DNA of 64,000 nucleotides, from NCBI GenBank assembly GCA_024399955.1, contig JAKSNH010000005.1, positions 62,001 to 126,000 on the forward strand. Reading direction: 5' to 3'. This DNA is from Paludibacteraceae bacterium. Lineage in GTDB: Bacteria; Bacteroidota; Bacteroidia; Bacteroidales; Paludibacteraceae. The notes beneath the pieces were generated by a model, which saw nothing but the letters and a program-made list of their open reading frames with translations, was not told the origin of the DNA and did no database searches. Position 1 is the stretch's first letter. The number at the start of each line of letters is the position of its first letter. The translations under genes were made by a program, and so were the position numbers. Below are positions 26,177 through 36,000 of this stretch, in pieces.

Positions 26177-27097
26177 CTACTCGTTATATAATTCGGTTAC
26201 TTGTTCACTTTCCTCTTTCATTCTATCTGCCAACCATTGCGGTTCTAACACTTGCAAAGCAGCACCATGAACACGCAGTTCCTGCTCAAACTCATAATTA
26301 GCCACCACAAAATACTTAAATATGGAATAATCCTCATTGCGTTCCGTCTCACGCTGAGAATCGTGCAAAGGCAACGTGCGAATATAATTGGCTTGTCTAT
26401 TTTCCACACGGATAGTGACAAAATCCGGTTTGCTATTTACATTACTCACCCCTACCAATGGCGCAAAATACGCTTCTGCATCAAAATTGGCAGGTAACAT
26501 ATAATGCTTGTCTGTCGGCTCCAACGCCACTATACGATCTAACGAATAAGTAATCAAATGAGGTATATCGGACTGACCCAACATATACCAACGTTGACGA
26601 TACACCTTCACACAATAAGGCCTGACCATAAACGTTGAAGGATAATCTTTATTGAAACTCTGATAGGTCATCTTCAGTTGCACCTTATCACGCATCGCCT
26701 CAATAATAGTGGTAAGAAAACGCTGTCCGGAAGGTATCTTTTCAAACAATATCTGCCGTTTGAGATGGTGACTTTCGTTAATGAGATTATTGATGGCGAA
26801 TGTATTCAGCATCCATGCCCGAATACCACCACGTTCCATATCGTCCGCATTTTCAATGTAGTAGGAACGCCCACGCGCACGGTCGCAACTGATGACAATC
26901 TCAAACATATCCTCAATGGCGTTTTTCCAATTGTGGAACGTGCGCTCTGGGATATGACTTTCGTTGTGGTGATTAAGGGACGTATTGCGTGCCCATTTCT
27001 CATCTATCTCCTTACGAGTGATGTGACCGGCTGTATAAATCGTATCTGCCAACCAAATATAACTCCTAAATAATAATGCAGAATTAAGTTTTGCCAT
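26177..27097 (-). CDS. WYL-domain transcriptional regulator
   Basis: 306 residues. N-terminal helix-turn-helix-like region (about 15-75: ITRKEIDEKW, PERTFHNWKNAIEDMF), then a WYL domain (about 130-205: VRPYCVKVYRQRWYMLGQSD) and a WCX-like C-terminus. WYL proteins sense nucleic acid or nucleotide ligands and often control defence genes. Together with the exonuclease it heads the minus-strand island and is the likely regulator of it. Confidence 0.85.
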   Translation of the reverse strand: MAKLNSALLFRSYIWLADTIYTAGHITRKEIDEKWARNTSLNHHNESHIPERTFHNWKNAIEDMFEIVISCDRARGRSYYIENADDMERGGIRAWMLNTFAINNLINESHHLKRQILFEKIPSGQRFLTTIIEAMRDKVQLKMTYQSFNKDYPSTFMVRPYCVKVYRQRWYMLGQSDIPHLITYSLDRIVALEPTDKHYMLPANFDAEAYFAPLVGVSNVNSKPDFVTIRVENRQANYIRTLPLHDSQRETERNEDYSIFKYFVVANYEFEQELRVHGAALQVLEPQWLADRMKEESEQVTELYNE

Positions 27098-27114
27098 AAG
27101 GTTAAAATGTTGTG

Positions 27115-27146
27115 CAAAATTACTAAATATTATTCAAATTTGCAAG
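27115..27146 (-). promoter_or_regulatory. Promoter of the WYL-exonuclease operon
   Basis: Minus strand: CTTG (27146-27143), 20-bp spacer, TAATTTTG (27122-27115). The -33 differs by one base from TTTG. Confidence 0.65.
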
Positions 27147-27274
27147 AAATATCTTCAAATTTTCGGCAAAAGTAGTGATTTTTACTGCCAAATCATTGCA
27201 GTCAGAAGAATATATACAAAAAAAGCGAAAAAATTAACCAATTAGCCAATTAGGAATTAGACAAAGGACAAGGT

Positions 27275-27317
27275 CTGCCATTTTGTCAGTCATACACCCT
27301 TTGGCATGGTTTTGGTA
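27275..27317 (+). promoter_or_regulatory. Candidate htpG control region
   Basis: An imperfect inverted repeat, CTGCCA-TTT-TGTCAG (27275-27289), is followed by TTGGCATGGTTTTGGTA (27301-27317), which resembles a sigma-54 -24/-12 element (GG and G separated by 10 bp, but GT instead of GC at -12). No TTTG-N20-TAnnTTTG promoter is seen before htpG. This could be a stress-specific promoter with an activator or repressor site. Confidence 0.35.
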
Positions 27318-27379
27318 CAATACATTTCGAACCCATTGTATGGGTACTCAAAATAGTTAATTATTAAATTTTACATATT

Positions 27380-29344
27380 ATGGCAACGATTAAAGTTACA
27401 TCGGAAAACATCTTTCCTGTTATTAAAAAGTTCCTGTATTCGGATCATGAGATTTTTCTTAGAGAGTTGATTAGCAACGCCGTAGATGCTACCCAAAAAC
27501 TCAAAACTCTGTCCCGCTCGGGCGACGTAAAAGGGGACTTGGGCGATATGCGAGTGCGCGTACTATTAGATAAGAAAAAGAAAACACTTACCGTACAAGA
27601 CCACGGTATCGGTATGACCGCCGAAGAAGTAGATAAGTACATCAACCAAATCGCTTTCTCCGGTGCAGAAGAGTTTGTGAATAAATACAAAGACCAAGCC
27701 GAAGCCATCATCGGTCACTTCGGTTTAGGTTTCTATAGCGCCTTCATGGTGGCAGATAAAGTGGAAATCTTCTCCCTCAGCTATAAAGACGACTCCAAGG
27801 CCGTTCATTGGTCTTGCTCAGGCGACACCGAAGTCGAGATGGAAGATACCATCAAATCCGAGCGCGGAACGGACATTGTGCTGCATATCAACAAGGAATT
27901 TGAGCAGTACTTAGAGGACGCTACCATCGAAGGACTACTCAAAAAATACTGCAAGTTCCTGCCTGTCGAGATTGCCTTTGGCAAGAAAAAAGAATGGAAG
28001 GATGGCAAGGAGGTTGAGTTGGACGAAGAGAACATCATCAATAATACGGCTCCGGCATGGACTAAAAAGCCGGCGGACCTCAAAGAAGAAGATTACAAAA
28101 CCTTCTACCACGAGCTATACCCCACGCTGATGGATGAACCGCTGTTCCATATCCACCTGAATGTGGATTATCCGTTCAACCTGACCGGCATACTGTACTT
28201 CCCCAAGATCAAGAGCAACTTAGATGTGCATCGCAACAAGATTCAGCTCTATTGCAACCAAGTCTTCGTGACGGACGAAGTGGAGAATATCGTGCCGGAA
28301 TACCTGACCCTGCTGCATGGCGTAATCGATAGCCCGGATATCCCGCTGAACGTCAGCCGCAGCTACCTGCAAAGTGATAATAACGTCAAGAAAATATCCG
28401 GTCACATCACCAAGAAAGTGGCTGACAAATTGGCAGAGATGTACAAGACTGACAAGGCTGACTTTGAGAAGAAATGGGACGATATCAAAATGTTCATTCA
28501 ATTTGGTATGCTGACCGACGAGAAATTCTACGAAAAAGCCGTTGATTTTGCTTTGCTCAAAAACCTCAATGGTGAGTATTACACGCAAAAAGACTATATC
28601 GAGAAAATCAAGGCCAACCAAACGGGCAAAGACGGCAATATCGTTGTGCTATACACCCAAGACAAGGACCAGAATTACACCTACATCGAGCGTGCTAAAC
28701 AAAAAGGCTATGACATACTCGAGATGACAGGCGAGTTGGATGTGCATCAGATGAGCCAGGCCGAACAAAAGCAAGAGAAACTCCGTTTCGTTCGTGTAGA
28801 TAGCGACGTGATTGAGAATATCATCAAGAAGAACGACAACGAAAACGCAAACGATAACTACACCACAGAGCAGAAAGAAGGAATGCGCAAGGCCTTTGAA
28901 GGAGTACTGCCGGAAAATAGCAAACTGAACTACTTCGTCAACTGCGAAGCAACGGCTGAAGATGCGCTGCCTGTCTTCCTCACCCAAAACGAGTTTATGC
29001 GCCGCATGAAAGAGATGTCTGCCCATCAGCAAGGAATGTCTTTCTATGGACAAATGCCGGATCAGTATAACTTAGTCATCAACACCGCCCATCCGTTGAT
29101 TAAAGAACTCATGGACAAGATGACCAGCGAAACCGTCATGGAGGAAGTCAAGAAAGATGCCTCCGAGCACTCCGATAAAGAGAACGTAAACGAGAAACAA
29201 GAGATGGTAGAAAAGACCGTTTGGACGCTGAAGGATCAAGACGAGCGTTTGAAGCAGTTGTTGGACATCGCTCTGCTCGCCAGCGGTCAGTTGAAGGGCG
29301 AAGCTCTCGCTAACTTTGTGAATCGAAGTGTGTCGCTTTTGTAA
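27380..29344 (+). CDS. htpG: Molecular chaperone HtpG (Hsp90)
   Basis: 654 residues. GHKL ATPase domain: FLRELISNAVDATQK, then DHGIGMTAEEV and GHFGLGFYSAFMVADK. The middle domain has LNVSRSYLQSDNNVKKI with the catalytic-loop arginine, and the C-terminal dimerisation part ends VNRSVSLL. It folds and stabilises client proteins in the cytoplasm. Its upstream region lacks the standard promoter seen elsewhere, which fits separate stress control. Confidence 0.97.
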   Translation: MATIKVTSENIFPVIKKFLYSDHEIFLRELISNAVDATQKLKTLSRSGDVKGDLGDMRVRVLLDKKKKTLTVQDHGIGMTAEEVDKYINQIAFSGAEEFVNKYKDQAEAIIGHFGLGFYSAFMVADKVEIFSLSYKDDSKAVHWSCSGDTEVEMEDTIKSERGTDIVLHINKEFEQYLEDATIEGLLKKYCKFLPVEIAFGKKKEWKDGKEVELDEENIINNTAPAWTKKPADLKEEDYKTFYHELYPTLMDEPLFHIHLNVDYPFNLTGILYFPKIKSNLDVHRNKIQLYCNQVFVTDEVENIVPEYLTLLHGVIDSPDIPLNVSRSYLQSDNNVKKISGHITKKVADKLAEMYKTDKADFEKKWDDIKMFIQFGMLTDEKFYEKAVDFALLKNLNGEYYTQKDYIEKIKANQTGKDGNIVVLYTQDKDQNYTYIERAKQKGYDILEMTGELDVHQMSQAEQKQEKLRFVRVDSDVIENIIKKNDNENANDNYTTEQKEGMRKAFEGVLPENSKLNYFVNCEATAEDALPVFLTQNEFMRRMKEMSAHQQGMSFYGQMPDQYNLVINTAHPLIKELMDKMTSETVMEEVKKDASEHSDKENVNEKQEMVEKTVWTLKDQDERLKQLLDIALLASGQLKGEALANFVNRSVSLL

Positions 29345-29349
29345 AAAAA

Positions 29350-29381
29350 TTTGCGTATCTCAAAAAAAAGCAGTATCTTTG
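29350..29381 (+). promoter_or_regulatory. Promoter of the LpxH-like gene
   Basis: TTTG (29350-29353), 20-bp spacer, TATCTTTG (29374-29381), extended -33 TTTGCGTATCTC. It begins 5 bp after the htpG stop. Confidence 0.8.
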
Positions 29382-29400
29382 CACGAAATTAGAGCAAGAT

Positions 29401-30183
29401 ATGGTTTATTTCTTAAGTGATGCACACTTGGGGTCCAGAGCCATCAACAATGGCGCGGCACACCAACAGAAAGTGGTGGACTTGCTTACTCAAATGGGCA
29501 AGGACGCCACTGCTATTTATCTGCTCGGAGATATATTTGACTTTTGGTACGAATATATCTGGGGGCACAAAGACAAAGAGCAGTTTGCTCCGTTATTGGA
29601 CTGCCTGCAATCCTTGACAAACAAAGGCATTGAGGTGCATTATTTCATCGGGAACCACGACATATGGACCTTTGGTTGGTTAGCCAAACGAACCAGCGTG
29701 ACGGTGCATAAAGAGCCTTGCGTGACGGAGATTAACGGCAAGCGTGTTTACTTGGCCCACGGAGACGGATTGGTGCCGGATAACTACACCGCTCGCGTAG
29801 ATGAAAGAATGCAAAAACGCATTCGGTCGTTTATGCGGCTGCGCGCTTTCTTCCACCACCCCATTCCGCAGTTCATCTTCCGTCTCATTCCTCCATGTAT
29901 AGGCAATGCCTTCGGTTACGAATGGGCCCGCCGCAGCCGCCTCAAAGAGTTCGCGAACCCCTGTCCATACAAAGGAGAAGATAAGGAAGAGTTGGTGATG
30001 TTTGCCAAGGACCAAGAGCTCAAGCAACATTGTGATTACTATATCTTCGGGCACCGACATATCGAATTAGATTTGATGATTTCACGTGCGTCGCGCGTAA
30101 TTATATTAGGTGATATGTTCAAGCTGTGGACCTACGCACAGATGGCGCCGGATGGCAGTGTAGAGTTGAAAGTTGAGAGTTGA
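29401..30183 (+). CDS. UDP-2,3-diacylglucosamine diphosphatase (LpxH-like)
   Basis: 260 residues of the calcineurin-like phosphoesterase fold. Metal ligands are in FLSDAHLGSR, LLGDIFDFWYEY, FIGNHDIWT, LAHGDGLV and FGHRHIE. The enzyme makes lipid X in lipid A synthesis at the inner-membrane surface. The last codons (VELKVES, stop) are made by 7-bp repeats, so the C-terminal tail is repeat-derived. mazG begins 19 bp later. Confidence 0.88.
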   Translation: MVYFLSDAHLGSRAINNGAAHQQKVVDLLTQMGKDATAIYLLGDIFDFWYEYIWGHKDKEQFAPLLDCLQSLTNKGIEVHYFIGNHDIWTFGWLAKRTSVTVHKEPCVTEINGKRVYLAHGDGLVPDNYTARVDERMQKRIRSFMRLRAFFHHPIPQFIFRLIPPCIGNAFGYEWARRSRLKEFANPCPYKGEDKEELVMFAKDQELKQHCDYYIFGHRHIELDLMISRASRVIILGDMFKLWTYAQMAPDGSVELKVES

Positions 30184-30205
30184 GCGTTTAGAGTTTAGAG
30201 TTATG
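30164..30205 (+). repeat. Six tandem 7-bp repeats at the lpxH-mazG junction
   Basis: Units AGTTGAA, AGTTGAG, AGTTGAG, CGTTTAG, AGTTTAG, AGTTATG. They supply the lpxH-like stop codon (30181-30183), and the mazG ATG is the end of the last unit. Confidence 0.85.
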
Positions 30206-30997
30206 CATACAAGAGAAGAACAATTGCAGGCTTTTGATAGGTTATTAACTATCATGGATGAACTGCGTGAGAAGTGTCCTTGGGACAAAAAACAGACCTT
30301 TGAGAGTTTACGACAGAACACCGTAGAAGAAGCCAATGAATTGGCTGCTGCTATCATTCGGAACGATATGGATGAGATATGCAAAGAAATCGGGGACGTG
30401 CTGCTGCATGTCGTTTTTTATGCCAAGATGGGCAGCGAGACCGATTCCTTTGATATGGCAGATGTATGTAATCGTTTATCCGATAAACTGATTTTCCGTC
30501 ACCCTCATGTTTACGGAGAAGTGGCGGCACAAAATGCTGAGGAAGTGAGTCACTTGTGGGAGCAGGTTAAGTTGAAAGAAAAAGGTGGCAACAAAACCGT
30601 TCTTGGTGGCATCCCCGACAGTCTACCCAGCCTGATTAAGGCATATCGCATTCAAGACAAAGTGGCGAATGTGGGGTTTGATTGGGAAAAGAAAGAAGAC
30701 GTTTGGGACAAAGTGAAGGAAGAGATCGGTGAGTTTGAAGCAGAAATGCGAGAGGGTGGACAAAGAATGACGGAAGAGTTCGGAGACTTGCTCTTCTCGC
30801 TAATCAACGTAGCTCGGTTATACAAGATTAAGCCGGATAATGCGTTGGAGATGACCAATGGCAAGTTCACCAGACGATTTAATTACATCGAGCAAAAAGC
30901 CGCCCAACAAGGGTTACGATTGCAAGACATGACCATTGACGAAATGGAAAATCTTTGGCAGGAAGCCAAACAGCACGAAAAAGGCACCAACGAATAG
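30203..30997 (+). CDS. mazG: Nucleoside triphosphate pyrophosphohydrolase MazG
   Basis: 264 residues with two MazG domains. The first begins CPWDKKQTFESLRQNTVEEANEL and has the metal motif EExxE ... EIGDVLLHV. The second begins near KVKEEIGEFEAEM with EFGDLLFSLINVAR. The enzyme removes non-canonical or excess NTPs. ATG 30203 (MHTREEQ) is chosen; an upstream in-frame codon would read the 7-bp repeats. It converges with the lipoprotein gene, with 7 bp between stops. Confidence 0.92.
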   Translation: MHTREEQLQAFDRLLTIMDELREKCPWDKKQTFESLRQNTVEEANELAAAIIRNDMDEICKEIGDVLLHVVFYAKMGSETDSFDMADVCNRLSDKLIFRHPHVYGEVAAQNAEEVSHLWEQVKLKEKGGNKTVLGGIPDSLPSLIKAYRIQDKVANVGFDWEKKEDVWDKVKEEIGEFEAEMREGGQRMTEEFGDLLFSLINVARLYKIKPDNALEMTNGKFTRRFNYIEQKAAQQGLRLQDMTIDEMENLWQEAKQHEKGTNE

Positions 30998-31004
30998 ACG
31001 ATGC

Positions 31005-31529
31005 CTATTCAATCACAGGTTGCTTAAAGATTTGGGATTGAGGTGAGAACTTAGAATCCGACTCAACTACCAATTCAATGGTATGTTCGCCTGCCTTGAT
31101 AGGACGATAACCCACACGTAATGCAGCAAAACTATACCCGGGTTTAAAGAGTAGTTGTAGATGTTTCTCATCCGACTCCGACAATAGGATAGCACGAAAA
31201 TCATCACCTATCCGAGCAGATTGAATCAGACTGAGCGTATCTACATTCATCCGCGCCGCAATCAGGTCGTTGGCTACAGAACCAAATCCTGCCACAAAAA
31301 CAACGGTATCCCCCAAGTGGATAGGTTTAAGATGATAATAACCATCCTTCTCAGAGACAGCGACGGAATCTAATGTATCTTGGGCAGCAATAATAGAGTC
31401 ACCACGATACACAGGATTTAAATAAAAATGAGAATGCAAAATATACGGAGTATAAGAAGCCTGACGAGACGAGCAGGCAGATAAAACTCCTGCAAGAACA
31501 ATTAAAGATGCAAAAACAAATCTTTTCAT
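31005..31529 (-). CDS. Putative lipoprotein of unknown function
   Basis: 174 residues. The signal peptide ends in the lipobox LSAC (Cys about 19), so it is likely anchored in the envelope. The rest is beta-rich, with no recognised domain. Its ATG is 5 nt after the 3' end of tRNA-Leu on the same strand and there is no separate promoter, so it is probably made from the tRNA transcript and becomes nearly leaderless after tRNA processing. Confidence 0.75.
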   Translation of the reverse strand: MKRFVFASLIVLAGVLSACSSRQASYTPYILHSHFYLNPVYRGDSIIAAQDTLDSVAVSEKDGYYHLKPIHLGDTVVFVAGFGSVANDLIAARMNVDTLSLIQSARIGDDFRAILLSESDEKHLQLLFKPGYSFAALRVGYRPIKAGEHTIELVVESDSKFSPQSQIFKQPVIE

Positions 31530-31534
31530 AATAG

Positions 31535-31615
31535 TGCGGCATATAGGACTCGAACCTACACTCTCATCGAACTAGATCCTAAGTCTAGCGCGTCTACCAA
31601 TTCCGCCAATGCCGC
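31535..31615 (-). tRNA. tRNA-Leu (anticodon UAG)
   Basis: On the minus strand the 7-bp acceptor arms GCGGCAT/ATGCCGC close the molecule. The D arm contains AATTGGTAGACGCG, the anticodon stem CTAGA/TCTAG holds loop CTTAGGA (anticodon TAG, reads CUA), a variable arm follows, and the T arm contains AGGTTCGAGTCCT. The discriminator is A; CCA is not encoded. Confidence 0.93.
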
Positions 31616-31637
31616 GTGTTGGGAACGAAAGCGGGTG

Positions 31638-31669
31638 CAAAGGTACAACTTTTTTTTCAATTGTGCAAA
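31638..31669 (-). promoter_or_regulatory. Promoter of tRNA-Leu and the lipoprotein gene
   Basis: Minus strand: TTTG (31669-31666), 20-bp spacer, TACCTTTG (31645-31638). The -33 box lies against the start of the opposing M16 peptidase gene. Confidence 0.8.
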
Positions 31670-31670
31670 T

Positions 31671-32927
31671 ATGAACGAAACTTTTTATAAATTTTTACCC
31701 AATGGTGTGCGAATTGTGTATCGTCACCGTCCATCTGAGGTCGTTTATCTTGGCATTATGGTGGGAGCCGGTACACGCGATGAGGCAGAGAACGAGAGTG
31801 GATTGGCGCACTATATTGAGCATTGTGTATTCAAAGGATGCAAAACTTCCCAAAGCCCCAATAGCCCTGCCAAAGAACTAACCGCAAGGGATATTATTGA
31901 CCAAATAGAAGGAGTGGGTGGTGAGATTAACGCCTATACGACCAAAGAAGAGACCACTTTTTATGCTACTACGCCAAAGAGGTATTGGAAAAGAGCATTA
32001 AAGTTAATTGCTTCCATGATACTGCATCCTACTTTCCCGAAGGAAGAGACCGAAAAGGAAGTAGAAGTCATCTTGGATGAGATTGAGAGCTATGAAGATA
32101 GTCCGAGCGAATTGATATACGATGATTTTGAATCATTAGTTTTTAAGGGCCACCCTTTAGCCAGACCTATTTTAGGGACGCGCAAGAGCGTACGCACGCT
32201 CGCGAAGAGCAGGTCTACAGCCCAGCAGTTTATGCAGCGTAATTACACGGCAGACCGCATGGTTATCTTTGCGCAAGGCGATCTATCCATTCTTCAATTA
32301 GAAGCACTTGCCAACCAACTATTCAACGATGTCCAGGGCGGCGCAGTATCGCATAACCCTTACCAATCTGTAGAACAAGAGCATGAGATTAAGTACAAGA
32401 AACACACACATCAAGTGCATGTCATGTTAGGAGGGTTGGCTTATCCGATTGGTCATAAGAAGCAATTGGCTCTGTACCTGCTGAATAATATCTTAGGCGG
32501 AGGAAGTATGTCGTCTAAACTCAACTTACTCTTGCGCGAGAAGAAAGGCCTTGTTTATACCATTGAATCTCAATATACGCCGTTGAGCGATACCGGGTAC
32601 TGGAGTATTTACTTTGCTTCGGACAAAAAAGACAAGGATGAATGTATTCGACTTGTTTTGAAGCAATTGGAGACGTTTAGGAACCATCCGATTAGTCACC
32701 ATCAACTGCAGAAATCGCTGCAACAACTGCAAGGCCAAATGGCTATTTCTTCGGAAAGCCAAGAAAACAATGTCCTTGCAATGGCTAAGTTGATGTTATA
32801 CCACGGATGCGCCCCCACATGGGAGGAAACATTCCAAAAAATTGCACAACTCACGCCGGAAGATTTATTTGATGTTGCACAAGAAATTTTTCACCCAAGC
32901 AACATTTACACACTTTTTTACGAATAG
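31671..32927 (+). CDS. M16-family zinc peptidase
   Basis: 418 residues. The inverted zinc motif HYIEH (HxxEH) is at residues 47-51, with the downstream Glu in EKEVEVILDEIESYED completing the site. A second M16 half (about 165-340) contains GGGSMSSKLNLLLREKKGLVY, as in the R/Y pair region. Single-domain M16 peptidases act as dimers. No signal peptide. Start MNETFYKF is chosen because an upstream in-frame ATG lies within the tRNA promoter. No forward promoter is obvious. Confidence 0.9.
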   Translation: MNETFYKFLPNGVRIVYRHRPSEVVYLGIMVGAGTRDEAENESGLAHYIEHCVFKGCKTSQSPNSPAKELTARDIIDQIEGVGGEINAYTTKEETTFYATTPKRYWKRALKLIASMILHPTFPKEETEKEVEVILDEIESYEDSPSELIYDDFESLVFKGHPLARPILGTRKSVRTLAKSRSTAQQFMQRNYTADRMVIFAQGDLSILQLEALANQLFNDVQGGAVSHNPYQSVEQEHEIKYKKHTHQVHVMLGGLAYPIGHKKQLALYLLNNILGGGSMSSKLNLLLREKKGLVYTIESQYTPLSDTGYWSIYFASDKKDKDECIRLVLKQLETFRNHPISHHQLQKSLQQLQGQMAISSESQENNVLAMAKLMLYHGCAPTWEETFQKIAQLTPEDLFDVAQEIFHPSNIYTLFYE

Positions 32928-32969
32928 TGCTATCAAATAGACACTTTTTCATACAAAATGATAGATATT

Positions 32970-33000
32970 GGCAGGAAATTTCATTTTTTCTGCCTTTTTA
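32970..33000 (+). terminator. Rho-independent terminator after the M16 peptidase gene
   Basis: GGCAG/CTGCC arms with inner A/T pairing (AAAT/ATTT) around a short loop, followed by a T-run. Confidence 0.7.
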
Positions 33001-33032
33001 TTTGCATATATTAATTTTTTTTTGTAATTTTG
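33001..33032 (+). promoter_or_regulatory. Promoter of the SusC/SusD operon
   Basis: TTTG (33001-33004), 20-bp spacer, TAATTTTG (33025-33032). It immediately follows the terminator; the leader is about 55 nt. Confidence 0.8.
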
Positions 33033-33093
33033 CACGATTTTTCGCGTTCTATGCGGTAATTTATACGAAAGAAGTAAATATTATCTATAATAT

Positions 33094-36000
33094 ATGATGA
33101 AAAAATTTTACACATTAATCTGTTTATTTTTGCTGAGTACAGCCTTGTTTGCTCAGACAAAAGTGACAGGTGTCGTACTTGAAGACTCGGGAGAAGGTGC
33201 CATTGGTGCGAACGTTGTAGCAGAAGGTACAACAGTAGGTACAGTGACCGACTTTGAAGGTAACTTCGAGTTGATGGTTCCCGCAGGAGTTAAACATTTG
33301 GTTATTTCATCCATTGGTTTCAAGACCCAAACCGTACCTGTTAAGCCGGTCATTAAGATTACTTTAACCAGCGAAACCACTCAGTTGGAAGACGTAGTGA
33401 TTACCGGTATGGTTAAGCAAGACAAGCGTTTATTTACCGGTGCTTCTACGAAGGTAGATGCAGAAAAAGCCAAATTGGATGGTGTGGCAGATATCAGCCG
33501 TAGTTTGGAAGGACGTGCAGCCGGTGTGAGTGTGCAAAACGTTAGTGGAACGTTCGGTTCTGCCCCTAAAATTCGTGTACGTGGTGCAACCTCCATCTTT
33601 GGTTCAAGTAAGCCGTTGTGGGTAGTAGATGGTATCGTTATCGAGGATGCCGTCGAGTTAAGTGCCGACGATTTGAGTAGTGGTGATGCCGAAACGATGA
33701 TTTCCAGTGCCATTGCCGGTTTGAATGCAGACGATATTGAGAGTTTCCAAATTTTAAAAGATGGTTCTGCCACTTCCATCTATGGTGCGCGTGCCATGGC
33801 TGGTGTGATTGTTGTCACCACCAAGAAAGGTAAGGCAGGGCAAAGCAATTTGAATTACTCGTGCGAATTAACATATCGTATGATTCCTGATTATAGAGAT
33901 TATAACATTTGTAACTCTCAAGAACAAATGGGTATTTACCAAGAGTTAGAGCGCAAAGGTTGGTTAGAGTATTCTTCACTTAGCAGTGCCAAGAACTCCG
34001 GTATCTATGGTCGTATGTATCAATTGATTAACTCCGCTAAGAATGGTAGTTACGGTTTGGAAAACACTCCAGAAGCAAAGAATGCTTATTTGCGTCAAGC
34101 CGAGTTTGCCAACACGAACTGGTTTAAGGAGTTATTCAATCATACCATTATGCACAACCACTCAGTTAGTTTTTCGACAGGTACAGATCGAGGCCGTGTA
34201 TATGCATCTTTGAGTGCTATGCAAGATCCCGGATGGTATAAATCCAGTGAAGTGATGCGTTTTACAGGTAACTTAAATGGTAGTTATGAGTTATTACCCA
34301 CAACAGCCAAACAGCATTTGACGTTGAACATTGCCACTAGTGGTAGTTATCGTAAGCAAAAAGCTCCTGGAACGATTTCTTCACAAACCGACCCTATCAC
34401 AGGTGCCGTTAGTCGTGAGTTTGATATCAACCCGTTCTCGTATGCGATGAATACCTCGCGCGCTATGCAACCGAGCGAGACATATCGTCGTAACTATTGC
34501 GATTTCAACATTAAGGACGAATTGAATAAGAACTATATTGACATCAAAGTTGCCGAAGTTAAGTTCCAAGGCGAGTTGAATTACAAACCCATTCCAGGTT
34601 TGGAGATTAGTGCATTAGGTGCCATTCGTTATCAGATGAACAAGTTGGAGCATAATATCCTTGATGACAGCAACCAAGCTCGTGCTTATCGTGCAGGTAT
34701 TGATCCCGAGGACAACACAATTCGCGACGCCAACTCTTTCTTATACACGGACCCAGACGATCCTAAAGCATTGCCTATTTCAGTTCTGCCACAAGGTGGT
34801 ATCTACGATGTAACGGAGTACTCATTGCTTTCGTATGATTTCCGCGGAACAATTACTTACAATGGTGCTTTTGGTGCCAATGAAGATCATATCTTAAGCA
34901 TCTTTACCGGTATTGAATTGAACTCAACCGATCGTCAAAGCACGTGGAATCGTGGATGGGGTTATCAATACGAGAATGGTGGAGTACCATTTACCGACTA
35001 TCGTTTGTTTAAACAGAGTCAGGAGGAGAACAGTCCATACTTCTCTAATCAATTCACCTACTATCGCAACTTAGCCTTCTTTGCCAATGTATCGTACTCA
35101 TACAAAGGTCGTTATACCGCTACCGGTACTTTCCGTTATGAAGGAACCAATAAGTTAGGTAAGAGCCGTAGCGCTCGTTGGTTGCCCACATGGAATGCCA
35201 GTTTAGCATGGAATGCTCACGAGGAGAATTGGTGGAGACCAACCTTTGACAAATGGTGGACAGCAGCTAAATTACGTGCTAGTTACTCACTGACCGCCGA
35301 TCGTGGACCGGCTGAAATTAGTAATTCCTTGGCTATCTTCCAAAGTTACAGTCCTTATCGTCCATTAAGTAGTGTAAGTGAGACCGGTATTCAGTTGGCA
35401 GAGTTAGAGAACAGCGAATTAACCTACGAGAAAAAGCATGAATTGAACATTGGTGTTGACTTGGGCTTTATTGACAACCGCATCAATGTAGTATTTGACT
35501 GGTACACGCGTGACAACTACGATTTAATTGGTATTGTGCAGACAATGGGTGTAGGTGGTGCCACAGATAAATATGCTAATGATGCCAACATGAAATCCAG
35601 TGGTGTTGAGTTGACTCTTTCTACGCTGAATATTAAGACAAAAGATTGGACATGGACGACAGACTTCACATTCTCTCATTCTAAGAACAAGATTACAAAG
35701 TTGAATTCTTTCTCCGAAATCTATCAATTAGTCAATGGTTATGGTCGTAGAGAAGGATATCCGGTGGGAGCGTTGTTCTCCATTCCTTTTGCCGGGCTGA
35801 CGGAGGAAGGTTTGCCTACTTTCTACTCGAACAAGGAGCGCACTGAGACCACTATGACGGATATTGACTTGCAGGATTACAGCAATTTGGATTTCTTGAA
35901 ATATGAAGGTTCAATTGACCCCACCATCCAAGGAGGCTTCCGTAACACCGTTAGTTGGAAAGGTTTAACATTGGATATTTTCTTCACATATAGTGCAGGA

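Noticed and set aside
16146..27097. Prophage or transposon as source of the island
   Set aside because: No integrase, transposase, phage structural gene or terminal inverted repeat was found; the only boundary signals are the exonuclease remnants.
27319..27365. A standard -33/-7 promoter for htpG
   Set aside because: No TAnnTTTG with TTTG about 20 bp upstream could be found in the stretch before the ATG.
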